Source: RGIG4079 sp045596365 (GTDB lineage: Bacteria > Bacteroidota > Bacteroidia > Bacteroidales > Muribaculaceae). Taken from it: a stretch of DNA of 64,000 nucleotides. Location: the NCBI GenBank assembly GCA_045596365.1, contig JAZOCE010000025.1, positions 1 through 64,000 on the forward strand, read 5' to 3'. Under the pieces are notes generated by a model. The model had not been told where the DNA came from. It searched no databases and saw only the letters and a program-made list of their open reading frames with translations. This document shows, one piece after another, positions 52,611 to 61,313 of this stretch. The position numbers were made by a program, and so were the translations under genes. The first letter of the stretch is position 1. Each line of letters starts with the position of its first letter.

Positions 52611-52642
52611 TTTGTAAGAACAATTAGAATTGTCTATTTTTG
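52611..52642 (+). promoter_or_regulatory. Promoter of the CoA-transferase gene
   Basis: TTTG (52611-52614), 20 bases, TATTTTTG (52635-52642). The leader to the ATG is about 100 bases with no obvious structure. Confidence 0.75.
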
Positions 52643-52644
52643 TG

Positions 52645-52675
52645 CAAAATTAGTAAATGCGGTGGATATAGTCAA
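52645..52675 (-). promoter_or_regulatory. Promoter of miaB
   Basis: Minus strand: TTG (52675-52673), 20 bases, TAATTTTG (52652-52645). Its -7 element abuts the -7 element of the divergent promoter, two bases apart. Confidence 0.65.
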
Positions 52676-52751
52676 CCTAATTTATTGAAAAACTAAACAA
52701 CAAAATTGAATATAAATTAAAATAAAAATAACCCTAAATTATTTTACCACA

Positions 52752-54245
52752 ATGGCAATCCCTTTTATTTCGGCGCAAGAAGCAGCTGAGCACATAAAAA
52801 ATGGAGACAACGTGGGTTTCTCTGGCTTTACTGCCTCAGGAACACCAAAGGTAGTTACTGAAGCTCTTGCTGAAAAAGCGATAAAAGAGCATGAACAAGG
52901 ACGCGAGTTCAAAATTAATATGTTCACTGGTGCGTCAACTAATGATCATGTTGATGGTGCACTTGCTCGTGCTAATGCGATAAATAGGCGCACTCCCTAT
53001 CAGAGTAATGCAGACATGCGTAAGCGCTTGAATGCTCATGATGCTCATTATTTTGACTTACATTTATCTGAATTGGCTCAAAAAATGCGTTATGGCGTGT
53101 TTGGTGAGTTGGATGTGGCGATTATTGAAGCTGCTGACATTGATGATAATGGTGAAATTGTACTTGGTACGGGTGTGGGTATATCTCCCACAATAGCTAT
53201 GATGGCTAAAAAAATTATCGTTGAACTAAATGAGGCATTGCCTAAAAATATACGTGGATTACATGATATTTATATTCCTGCAGATCCCCCATGTCGTCGT
53301 GAAATACCCATTTATAAAGCGAGCGACCGCATCGGAAGCCCTGTGTTGAAAGTTGATCCAGCTAAGATTGTGGGTATTGTAAAATCAAATGCGAAGGATG
53401 GTGTGGCTGGTTTTGCTGACCTTGATGAGACTACAATGCTCATTGGACAGAATGTGTGTAACTTCTTGTTAAATGAATTGCGCGTAGGTCGATTGCCTAA
53501 GTCGTTCCTCCCTATGCAGTCGGGTGTAGGTAATGTTGCAAATGCAGTGCTTCATGGTCTTGGTGAGGTTGCTGAAATTCCTCAATTTGACATGTATACT
53601 GAGGTTATTCAAGACTCTGTTGTTGACTTGATGAAAAAAGGTAAATGCCGTTTTGCAAGTTCTTGCTCAATGACATTCTCTGATGCTATGATGGATGAAG
53701 TGTTGGCAAATATGGATTTCTTTGGTGATAAAATCATTCTTCGTCCCGGTGAAATTTCAAATCACCCTGAAATTGTGCGTCGTCTTGGTCTTATTACAAT
53801 GAATACTGCGCTTGAGGCTGATATTTTTGGAAATATAAATTCAACTCATGTCGTAGGAACAAAAATGATGAACGGTATTGGAGGTTCTGGCGACTTTACC
53901 CGCAATGGATACCTCTCAATATTCAGCTGTCCATCAGTAACTAAGGGCGGATTGATTAGTAACATCGTGCCAATGGTTTCTCACCTTGACCACAGCGAAC
54001 ACTCAGTAGATGCACTTATCACTGACCAAGGTATCGCTGACCTTCGTGGCAAAGACCCTGTTCAACGTGCCGAAACAATCATTGATAATTGTGTTAACCC
54101 TGAGTACAAACAATTGCTTTGGGATTATCTCAAACTTGGCAAAGGTGGTCAAACACCTCACACACTCAAAGCTGCATTTGCGTTCCACACAGAGTTTGCT
54201 GAATCAGGCGACATGCGCAATACCGATTGGTCTAAATTCGCATAA
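52752..54245 (+). CDS. Acetyl-CoA hydrolase/succinate CoA-transferase
   Basis: 497 residues, the usual size of class I acetyl-CoA hydrolase/transferases. Landmarks are NVGFSGFTASGTPK, the segment YTEVIQDS with Glu284, which sits where the catalytic glutamate of the AarC-type enzymes is found, and VGTKMMNGIGGSGDFTRNGYLSIF. It moves CoA between acetate, succinate or propionate and their thioesters, which in gut Bacteroidales serves acetate or propionate formation. Single gene with its own promoter and terminator. The exact acid pair cannot be read. Confidence 0.9.
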   Translation: MAIPFISAQEAAEHIKNGDNVGFSGFTASGTPKVVTEALAEKAIKEHEQGREFKINMFTGASTNDHVDGALARANAINRRTPYQSNADMRKRLNAHDAHYFDLHLSELAQKMRYGVFGELDVAIIEAADIDDNGEIVLGTGVGISPTIAMMAKKIIVELNEALPKNIRGLHDIYIPADPPCRREIPIYKASDRIGSPVLKVDPAKIVGIVKSNAKDGVAGFADLDETTMLIGQNVCNFLLNELRVGRLPKSFLPMQSGVGNVANAVLHGLGEVAEIPQFDMYTEVIQDSVVDLMKKGKCRFASSCSMTFSDAMMDEVLANMDFFGDKIILRPGEISNHPEIVRRLGLITMNTALEADIFGNINSTHVVGTKMMNGIGGSGDFTRNGYLSIFSCPSVTKGGLISNIVPMVSHLDHSEHSVDALITDQGIADLRGKDPVQRAETIIDNCVNPEYKQLLWDYLKLGKGGQTPHTLKAAFAFHTEFAESGDMRNTDWSKFA

Positions 54246-54268
54246 TAGCATATTCAATACATGTATTG

Positions 54269-54289
54269 ACGCCCGGCATCTCCGGGCGT
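54269..54289 (+). terminator. Terminator between CoA-transferase and porin-like gene
   Basis: 8-bp GC-rich stem ACGCCCGG with CCGGGCGT (54269-54276/54282-54289), followed by TTTGTTGTTT. It serves the plus-strand gene. Confidence 0.8.
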
Positions 54290-54296
54290 TTGTTGT

Positions 54297-55589
54297 TTAG
54301 AAGCCGACGCGCACCATTGCTGAGAAGCGGTTGTTGTGGATTGCGGTGTTGTCAAATGAGCGTTTTATGCCGTAATTGTATTCGGCTCCTATATTAACAA
54401 ATGAAGATGCGCGCCACATAAGATTGACTGCTGCATAGTGGTCATATTTGAGTTGGTTACCATAAGGGATTATGCCATCGGCATATTTATTGACGTAGTT
54501 GCGCATATATCCCCACATTGCGGTAGAGAATATCGTTGGAGAGAAGTCATATTGAATGGCACACAATCCACCCCACGATTTAGTGCGACGGTATTGTCCT
54601 GTTGAGGGATCTCCAGGTACTAAATCCATAAATCGATCTTCGTTGTCTTTAAGATAATTAGCTATTCCTTCACCAGCTTGTGCCATGAGGAATATAGTTG
54701 CATTATGGATAGAAAGTGCCGATGTCAGTTTAGCTCCATAACCCATGAGTGATGTGCGTTTTTGGGTTATGTTGTTAAAGTAGGGTAATGTGCGCAAGAC
54801 TGTCGAAAGTCTGATGTGGTTATTTTGTTTCCACCCATATTGAATGTATAGTGGGATGTCGGGGATGTTTTGATTAAGCTTAGTTTCATTCTCGTTGAGG
54901 TAGGTCATGCTTAGACGTGGCGTTTCAATGCCGACGCCAAATTTCCATGACAGATTGATATAGCGTTGGTAATTAAATGACATGCTGGAGTGAGCCCCTG
55001 ATGCTCCTGCTCCGTTTCCATCTATCAGATAGGGACTCACTGATTTATCATCATAAAGACTTGATGTGTGACCAAGTGTGAATCCGGCAATTTTGATATA
55101 TGCGTAATCACATTTTGTAATGTATTCATTCCCAACACCGCCATTGAATGTGAGTGCGATGAATATCCCTGTACGATATTTGTTGGATGGCATCCCCACG
55201 ATATTAAAATTCACACCGCTTGACTTTATCGTCATTTGTGTTAATCGCTCGTTTCCCGGAGAGGCTTTATAAAAATCGCTTGTTTTGAAATCAGTTGGGT
55301 TATCATAGGGATTTCCCCAGTCGTAAGTGCCAATGGCTTTGACAGTCGCACCAAGGCTCATGTAAAAGTGCTTGTCCTTATCGATTATTGCAAAGTGAGG
55401 TGCAGTATATTCCGGATCGGCAGGAATGTTCTCAAGAAGTATTTTATAGGCATCGCTTGAAGATATGGTTGTGTCGCCTATTATATAGTCAATAGATTTG
55501 TTTGTCGTTTGGTTTACATGGTGTTGAGCGAGCCCTATCAATGAAAAAAGAGAAACTATAGCTAAAAGCGAAAAACGTAATTGTTTCAT
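54297..55589 (-). CDS. Outer-membrane porin-like protein (DcaP-like)
   Basis: 430 residues. Signal peptide about 1-21 (GLAQ). A mixed N-terminal stretch includes DPEYTAPHFAIIDKDKHFYMSLGATVKAIGTYDWG, the kind of entry strand seen in DcaP-type trimeric porins. About 14 or more amphipathic strands follow to a terminal FSAMVRVGF with aromatic last residue. Likely a diffusion porin. It lies 57 bases downstream of the BtuG-like gene on the same strand, so it may be read through from the cobalamin operon, but the link is uncertain. The family name is a moderate-confidence call. Confidence 0.65.
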   Translation of the reverse strand: MKQLRFSLLAIVSLFSLIGLAQHHVNQTTNKSIDYIIGDTTISSSDAYKILLENIPADPEYTAPHFAIIDKDKHFYMSLGATVKAIGTYDWGNPYDNPTDFKTSDFYKASPGNERLTQMTIKSSGVNFNIVGMPSNKYRTGIFIALTFNGGVGNEYITKCDYAYIKIAGFTLGHTSSLYDDKSVSPYLIDGNGAGASGAHSSMSFNYQRYINLSWKFGVGIETPRLSMTYLNENETKLNQNIPDIPLYIQYGWKQNNHIRLSTVLRTLPYFNNITQKRTSLMGYGAKLTSALSIHNATIFLMAQAGEGIANYLKDNEDRFMDLVPGDPSTGQYRRTKSWGGLCAIQYDFSPTIFSTAMWGYMRNYVNKYADGIIPYGNQLKYDHYAAVNLMWRASSFVNIGAEYNYGIKRSFDNTAIHNNRFSAMVRVGF

Positions 55590-55646
55590 GGCAAGAAGAT
55601 TTTATGCCATAAAATTAGTGAAATGTCGGATATAAACAAAATAATG

Positions 55647-56795
55647 TTATTCAATTGAACCTTTGAAGGCAAATTGGGCAGGAATCTCACCGGTGGTTTG
55701 GCTCCAACGTCTTATGCCATCGGGAGAGTAGCAATGTATGCGACCTGATGAGACATAGTTGCGGGCATCGGTAATGTAAATTTCTCCGGTGATTGGATGT
55801 ACAGCTATGCCATGAGGCATTTTTATGTCAACTTCTGTGTCGTCTTTTATGATGTGGTCATCAATAATTTGCAGAGTGTTGAGATTTAAGATTGAGTAGG
55901 ATATAGCTGTCTTACCGGTTAAATCATTGGTTGCGGCGCTATAAATATAAGCCGAATCACCATGTATCCACATATCACTTACGGGAGTGTCAATTTCTGA
56001 TACGACCATATCTAATTGTGGATCTATTACAAACAAGCATGATTTAATATCGGCATTGTCTCCTCGTGATGTAACATATATCATCCCACGAGAATCTCGT
56101 TTTACGCGATGAAGATTTATAGCAACATCAATTTCTTTTGTTACAACAAAGGCTTCAAGGTCAATAACTGAAACGGTAGTGTCATAGTTTGGCGCACGAT
56201 ATCCGCCGGAGTTTGCCACATATAGTTTGCCATTACTGATGGCCATCTCTTCGGGTTGATAACCCACATCAATACGGTCGATGACTTTGAGCGAAAGAGT
56301 GTCTATTTTAAATACTGCACCACGTGGAGCTTTGGGGTCGTCTTGTACCGGAGAAACATAGCTACTGACATATACATATCTTCCATGTCCGAGTGCATAT
56401 CGGCAATTTGGAATATCGATTTTTGTGATGCGTGTAGCATCACAAGCACGCATTACTTCGACCTTGTGTGAGCAATTAATTACAGCATATAATTTAGACC
56501 CATATATCTCCAAATCGTTACCTACATCCCCTAATTCCTTTACTGCCGAAGGATTGCGCTCGGCATATATGTTTTTAATATATGTTCCTGTCGTTTCATC
56601 AAAATAGTCGAGAGTGCTTTTATTTGAACCCATATTACCCTCGTTGAGTAAATAGAAACCATCTATACCTGTAAATCGAGACTCTTCTACCTCAGTTGAG
56701 GTAGATTGTTGGATATATATGTCTTCACGACATCCTGTTGATGTCAAAAATAGCAAAATAGAGCAGTTGAAGATTATGGCAAATCGCTTATGCAT
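55647..56795 (-). CDS. btuG: BtuG-like beta-propeller surface lipoprotein (YncE family)
   Basis: 382 residues. Lipobox ends at Cys22 (TSTGC). The rest is a seven-bladed-propeller-like series of YncE-type repeats: GFYLLNEGNMGSNKSTLDYFD at the start, then VIDRIDVGYQPEEMAISNGKLYVANSGG, VSVIDLEAFVVTKEIDVAINLHRVKRDSRGMIYVTSRGD and PHGIAVHPITGEIYITDARNY. In Bacteroides, BtuG is a surface lipoprotein of about this size that captures cobalamin for BtuB. Its gene start overlaps the previous stop by one base, downstream of a B12 riboswitch and btuB, which supports the name. Confidence 0.82.
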   Translation of the reverse strand: MHKRFAIIFNCSILLFLTSTGCREDIYIQQSTSTEVEESRFTGIDGFYLLNEGNMGSNKSTLDYFDETTGTYIKNIYAERNPSAVKELGDVGNDLEIYGSKLYAVINCSHKVEVMRACDATRITKIDIPNCRYALGHGRYVYVSSYVSPVQDDPKAPRGAVFKIDTLSLKVIDRIDVGYQPEEMAISNGKLYVANSGGYRAPNYDTTVSVIDLEAFVVTKEIDVAINLHRVKRDSRGMIYVTSRGDNADIKSCLFVIDPQLDMVVSEIDTPVSDMWIHGDSAYIYSAATNDLTGKTAISYSILNLNTLQIIDDHIIKDDTEVDIKMPHGIAVHPITGEIYITDARNYVSSGRIHCYSPDGIRRWSQTTGEIPAQFAFKGSIE

Positions 56796-57736
56796 TATTC
56801 GAGTATTAATCGTTCAATTTTAGAAATCTCTGTCGAACATTCTCCGAGTGGTCCGTTTGATTGTAAAACACCTGTATAGACTTTAATAAAGTCAATATGG
56901 CTGAGGTTTACTTTGTTGCCATTATTGTCAATGGCATTGTCGATATCAAGACATGATGAATTTGTATTATTGGGATGGCTATCGGCATATCCGTCATAGC
57001 ATATCAAATCATATTTTTGTGTAGATGTGTTGAAATGACCATTGTCAGGCAATCTTCTACCATGGAATGTCATCGTCTGACAGTTGAGCCACATAGGGAA
57101 AAAACTTTGTTCGTGGTGCCCACTATTGTTGATGTATCCACAATCACCATTTGAGGCTTCCCAATATATATAATTCTCTGTAGTTGCATTTTCTGTGGGT
57201 TGGTGATAGGTAACGATGTAATCAACAATTCCGTTGTCGGTTTGATTGCCTTCTAACTCATACCATGTGTCATCGGCAAGACCATTTCCGTTAGCGTCTT
57301 GCATGACAAGAACAATTCCTGGCTCAGAACTGCCATATCTGATTTCCTCGGTTGATGAATTGGCATATACAGCATTGCCCACAATTCTGAAATCAGGAGC
57401 AGAGTTAATGTTTGCTATCGGATTGTTTAACATTAGCGTTATGTTTCCGCCCCATGCTCCGAGCGAAATCATGTCGCCATTATTTAGCAATTTGGTTGCT
57501 TTTTGGCACATCGTTTCGGGTGTGTCTCCTCCTTCATATTCGGGTATTTGGTTTATAAATTGTCCGGGAGCCGGAGAATAGTCTATAACTGTGATATTTA
57601 CTAATTCAGTGGACGTATATGTGGGATATATTTCAGGCTCATTTTCGGTTTCATTACTATCACTGCCACTACATGATGTGGTGAATGAAATAGACGCTGT
57701 TAGAGCGCAATAAAAGATGTTTTTTAAAGATTTCAT
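56795..57736 (-). CDS. Surface lipoprotein of the cobalamin operon
   Basis: 313 residues. Lipobox ends at Cys22 (FTTSC) with an SGSDSNETENEPE linker. The body includes YSPAPGQFINQIPEYEGGDTPETMCQKA, ISLGAWGGNITLMLNNPI, DFRIVGNAVYANS, SEPGIVLVMQDANGNGLADDTWYELEG and a final SHIDFIKVYTGVL. This is the 'cell surface protein' type repeatedly found next to btuB and the BtuG propeller in Bacteroidetes. One-base overlaps on both sides show tight coupling. A helper role in cobalamin capture is inferred from context. Confidence 0.75.
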   Translation of the reverse strand: MKSLKNIFYCALTASISFTTSCSGSDSNETENEPEIYPTYTSTELVNITVIDYSPAPGQFINQIPEYEGGDTPETMCQKATKLLNNGDMISLGAWGGNITLMLNNPIANINSAPDFRIVGNAVYANSSTEEIRYGSSEPGIVLVMQDANGNGLADDTWYELEGNQTDNGIVDYIVTYHQPTENATTENYIYWEASNGDCGYINNSGHHEQSFFPMWLNCQTMTFHGRRLPDNGHFNTSTQKYDLICYDGYADSHPNNTNSSCLDIDNAIDNNGNKVNLSHIDFIKVYTGVLQSNGPLGECSTEISKIERLILE

Positions 57737-59781
57737 TATATAGTTGCTTTTAATGTGATTTTGAAATTCCTGCCAGGCATTGGATAATTGAGAATAACTT
57801 CATAATCTTGGTCAAAGATATTGTTAATCTCTAAGCCAATGCGACATTTTATGTTTCTATAGTTGAAATTTTTATTTATTGAGGCGTCATGGGTGTACCA
57901 TGGTTGCTCATAGTTGGTAGGAATATTTTCTTGTGCGTTATATCTTTCTCCGGTGTAGATAAAACTGTAGTTTAAATCCCACCCTTGAAATGATGCTCTT
58001 GCGATGACTGAGCCTGAATGTAAAGGGACATAGGGGATTTGATGACCATAGTAAGCATCATTCCGGTCAGTAAAATCTCGTGCTTTTTGATAGGTGTAGT
58101 TTAGTCTCATTCCGAGACCTATTTTGTCTAATTGGGCTTCTGCCTCTGTAGAAAATTCTAATCCTAAGATTTCCACCTTGCCAAGATTGAGCATTGTCCA
58201 ACGGAATTGTTGACCTGATGGGTAGGCTACAATTTTGTTTGTTACTTTATTGAAATAGGCATCTCCTTGTAAAGATATGCTTTTTATGACGGAGTTGTTG
58301 AATTTGTGCCGATAGATTGATGAAATACTATATTGATAAGTGTATTCCGGCTCAAGATATTTATTCCCTATTTCGGTGTAATATAGGTCATTGAATGTGG
58401 GCATTCGAAATGCTTTCTTTGAAAATCCATTGATGTGCCAATCTGCATTTCCCATTGGTTGCCATGAAACGAATAGGGCAGGAGTCCATTCGGAGCGATA
58501 GCTCGTTTTGCGTTTGTGTGTATGTCCGTTACCGGAGCGGTCTTGTAGGAATGTCCCCAGCAAACTTGCTTGTGCGTCAAAGCCATAGCCTCTCAATGTT
58601 GTTGCCAACGCTACCATTTCGGTAAATCGTTCTGGATACACAAAGTTTGCCATATTGGATGTTAGCTTGTTCCATTGAAAATCGGTTGACAACGAGGCAT
58701 CCCACCAAGGTGCTATGCGAGTGAGGCTTACCATCGATATATATGCTTCTTGTTGATAATAGCGATTGTCGATATATAACTCTTTGGGATCATTGCGCAG
58801 AAAGTGAAGATAGTCGTAGGCGTATTTCGCGTTTATCTTCATTTGATAACGCTTGGAGAAAATGTTCTCCCATGAGCCTTGAGCAAACATATTTCTATCC
58901 CATTGGCGTTCTCCGTTGCGGAATACATTGTTTACGATTGCTCCGGGTATTCCTCGTTCGGAGTTATAAAAATAGGTTTTTGCACTCCATCGACCTGTCG
59001 TGGTAAACCCAAATAGAGATGCTTCGGCTCTTACGGCATCGATATCTCCATTTTGACGAGTCGCGGTAGTGTCATAGGCAACACTATTGTCGAGATTTAG
59101 ACGGCGGTAACGGAATTTGTATTTACCATTGGAATGGGTATATTCGGCACTTGCCGAGAGACTGATATGATGGTTTAATCGCTGTTCCCACACTACCTCT
59201 GGGTTAATCAGCCCAAAACTGCCTGTTTTGAATTGTGTTATCACTCGATGTGTCTTCCCATCATCCCATCGTGGGCGTCGAGTGCGTATATATATTGTTC
59301 CCGATGAGCCAAAGTCTTTTGCCCCCTGAAAAATATTGCTTTTTTGCCCGTTATAGAGCTGAATTTCTTCTATGTTGTCAAGGGAATATCTTCCTAAATC
59401 GATTTGTCCGTTTTGGGCATTGCCCAGCTGTATGCCGCCATAAAATACACCTATGTGGTGTGTCCCCATCGAGCGAATGTTTACCGTCTTGATACCCCCA
59501 ATACCCCCAAAATCTTTTATCTGCACGCCTGAAAAATATCTCAGAGCATCGGCTACCGATTGCGAATTGAGGTTTTGTAACGCTTTGCCACTCAATGATT
59601 GAGCTGGGATAATCTCTTTTTTGCGATTTTCGACAATGGTAACCTCTTGTACTTGAAATATTGAATCAAGGTACAAGTCATCATTGTCATTTGCAAAAAC
59701 ATTTAATGCAAATGATATTAGTAGGAATAATATGTTACGTTTAATTGTCAATAAAACCGACTGTAAATAAAAATCAACCAT
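57736..59781 (-). CDS. btuB: TonB-dependent cobalamin receptor BtuB
   Basis: 681 residues from the ATG at 59781, which sits right behind the riboswitch expression stem; a start 33 bases further up would lie inside that stem and is rejected. Signal peptide to about ANDND, TonB-box-like VQEVTIVENRKKE, plug with SVADALRYFSGVQIKDFGGIGGIKTVNIRSMG and IEEIQLYNGQKSNIFQGAKDFGSSGTIYI, then a barrel ending FKITLKATI. It imports vitamin B12 across the outer membrane with the two lipoproteins encoded after it. The B12 riboswitch upstream is the strongest support for the ligand. Confidence 0.93.
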   Translation of the reverse strand: MVDFYLQSVLLTIKRNILFLLISFALNVFANDNDDLYLDSIFQVQEVTIVENRKKEIIPAQSLSGKALQNLNSQSVADALRYFSGVQIKDFGGIGGIKTVNIRSMGTHHIGVFYGGIQLGNAQNGQIDLGRYSLDNIEEIQLYNGQKSNIFQGAKDFGSSGTIYIRTRRPRWDDGKTHRVITQFKTGSFGLINPEVVWEQRLNHHISLSASAEYTHSNGKYKFRYRRLNLDNSVAYDTTATRQNGDIDAVRAEASLFGFTTTGRWSAKTYFYNSERGIPGAIVNNVFRNGERQWDRNMFAQGSWENIFSKRYQMKINAKYAYDYLHFLRNDPKELYIDNRYYQQEAYISMVSLTRIAPWWDASLSTDFQWNKLTSNMANFVYPERFTEMVALATTLRGYGFDAQASLLGTFLQDRSGNGHTHKRKTSYRSEWTPALFVSWQPMGNADWHINGFSKKAFRMPTFNDLYYTEIGNKYLEPEYTYQYSISSIYRHKFNNSVIKSISLQGDAYFNKVTNKIVAYPSGQQFRWTMLNLGKVEILGLEFSTEAEAQLDKIGLGMRLNYTYQKARDFTDRNDAYYGHQIPYVPLHSGSVIARASFQGWDLNYSFIYTGERYNAQENIPTNYEQPWYTHDASINKNFNYRNIKCRIGLEINNIFDQDYEVILNYPMPGRNFKITLKATI

Positions 59782-59975
59782 TTTGTCGCTTGCGATGAAA
59801 TGATTGACAATCACTGATTTGAGCCTATGTCGGTCTTTTGTGGTGGAGTCTCACTTTTTCATGCGAAAGCGACTTGCTGACCGCATTTCAGCGGTCTCGG
59901 TTCCTGACTACAGAAAGACTTTGCCCTCCTCACAGTTGCGCGACAGTACACGATTTTCACGTGTTTCCCGATATT
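59782..59975 (-). promoter_or_regulatory. Cobalamin riboswitch controlling btuB
   Basis: Read on the minus strand, the aptamer landmarks come in order: GGGAA (59969-59965), a CGTGAAAATCG element, GCAACTGTGA (59939-59930), and the B12 box core GTCAGGAACC (59908-59899). Next is a hairpin GACCGC/GCGGTC (59879-59896). The expression part is a long-range stem just before the btuB ATG: 59867-59873 pairs with 59785-59791 and 59857-59862 with 59795-59800. That stem can hide the translation start, so control is probably at translation initiation. Confidence 0.9.
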
Positions 59976-59981
59976 TACCCA

Positions 59982-59989
59982 CAAAGATA
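59982..59989 (-). promoter_or_regulatory. btuB operon promoter (-7 TATCTTTG)
   Basis: Exact TATCTTTG on the minus strand, just upstream of the riboswitch. No clear -33 TTTG. Confidence 0.65.
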
Positions 59990-60055
59990 CGAAAAAAATG
60001 GAAAACGAAAGAGGAAAAATGAAAAAGTGTCGAGAAATATTTTATTTATAATCAG

Positions 60056-61228
60056 TTATTTATTTAGAAGTTTCTTTGCAAGCCATTTACGCATAGGCTC
60101 ATCATATAGTTTCAAACAGATATATGCGAGTGCGATACTTGAGACAACAACAAGCAGAGCCATTCCTGTGCAATCCTGCAAAGTGTAATATTTGTTCTCT
60201 ATTAACCATGCGTAGAATAAGTACATTATGGGATAGTGTACAATGTATAATGGGTAGGAGATATCACCGAGCCATTTGTTGATTATGGACGTTTTTCCGT
60301 CGCAATTGCCACATGCACCTATCCATACAATGAATGGGAATATTATCGCAATGCACACAACTTCGTATAGGCTGTTAAGACTGATGTTATTTTCTGGAGA
60401 AATATAAGGGACTGAGAAAATGATTATTAGTATTGTGCTACAAATCCAAAATGCCCCTTTGATCTCGCGTGGTTTGAATGTGCGAGCCACAAGCATTCCT
60501 ATTGTGAAGGGGAAGAGCATGCGTACAAGTCCACCCCAAAAATTGACCTCATCAATAGTCCAACCGACCCCAACCATGTCGTATCCAGATATGTTACCTA
60601 TGAAAAACCATGCGTGCATTATACCTAAAATAACAGCAAGTATAGCTAATGATTTTGTTGATAAACGGCGTATAAATAGAGCGTAGAGGATATTCCCTAT
60701 GTATTCAAAGAAAAGCGACCACCCCGGACCATTTAATGGAAACATCTCTCCATTGCCACGTATTTCATAGGGGACTCCGGGAACTGCCGGTATCATGAGC
60801 ATTGCAAATAATAAGGCAACAATTACCAATCCTATAGGAGATGTCGTGCCGTCCCATTTTTCAAATCCGGTAATAGCAAATGTGATTGCTCCTATTATCG
60901 CACCTATTATCAGCATAGGATGCAAGCGAATTAGACGGCGCTTGAAAAACTGCCATGTATTCATCTTTTTCCATCTGTCATCATAGGCATAGCTAATAAC
61001 AAATCCGGATAGAATGAAGAAAAAATCAACGGCAATGTGGCCATGATTAAGGGTGGTAATAATTCCATCTCCAACTCCGTTGGTTATCTCGGCAAATGAA
61101 AAACCTTCAAAAATATGGTAAAAAAGTACAAGAATTGCGGCTACTCCACGCAGGCCATCAAGTAGTTCATAATGAGGTTTAGTGTCAGCGAAATTAGCCG
61201 TTGAAGTTATCCTTTTTTGTAATGCCAT
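60056..61228 (-). CDS. Membrane acyltransferase (OafA/acyltransferase 3 family)
   Basis: 390 residues with about ten membrane segments. Motifs include HYELLDGLRGVAAILVLFYHIFEG near the N-terminus with the family His, then HIAVDFFFILSGFVISYAYDDRW and FKRRLIRLHPMLIIG. C-terminal GDISYPLYIVHYPIMYLFYAW completes the pattern. The family puts acyl groups on surface sugars such as O-antigen, exopolysaccharide or peptidoglycan, and the acceptor here is unknown. No glycan operon adjoins it. The last 14 residues are basic (MRKWLAKKLLNK). Confidence 0.9.
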   Translation of the reverse strand: MALQKRITSTANFADTKPHYELLDGLRGVAAILVLFYHIFEGFSFAEITNGVGDGIITTLNHGHIAVDFFFILSGFVISYAYDDRWKKMNTWQFFKRRLIRLHPMLIIGAIIGAITFAITGFEKWDGTTSPIGLVIVALLFAMLMIPAVPGVPYEIRGNGEMFPLNGPGWSLFFEYIGNILYALFIRRLSTKSLAILAVILGIMHAWFFIGNISGYDMVGVGWTIDEVNFWGGLVRMLFPFTIGMLVARTFKPREIKGAFWICSTILIIIFSVPYISPENNISLNSLYEVVCIAIIFPFIVWIGACGNCDGKTSIINKWLGDISYPLYIVHYPIMYLFYAWLIENKYYTLQDCTGMALLVVVSSIALAYICLKLYDEPMRKWLAKKLLNK

Positions 61229-61244
61229 ATGAGATACTTTTTTG

Positions 61245-61252
61245 CAAAAGTA
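61245..61252 (-). promoter_or_regulatory. Candidate acyltransferase promoter
   Basis: TACTTTTG on the minus strand, 17 bases before the ATG. No convincing -33 element. Confidence 0.4.
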
Positions 61253-61301
61253 ATAAAAACTAAAAACTAAATACTAAATTCCCTACTTTAAATTTTCATT
61301 G

Positions 61302-61309
61302 TAACTTTG
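61302..61309 (+). promoter_or_regulatory. Candidate promoter giving a leaderless transcript
   Basis: TAACTTTG ends four bases before the ATG at 61314. A start about seven bases after the -7 element would fall on or just after the ATG. Confidence 0.5.
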
Positions 61310-61313
61310 CAGT

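Noticed and set aside
59782..59814. Longer start for BtuB
   Set aside because: It would lie in the riboswitch stem that is predicted to control the ATG at 59781.
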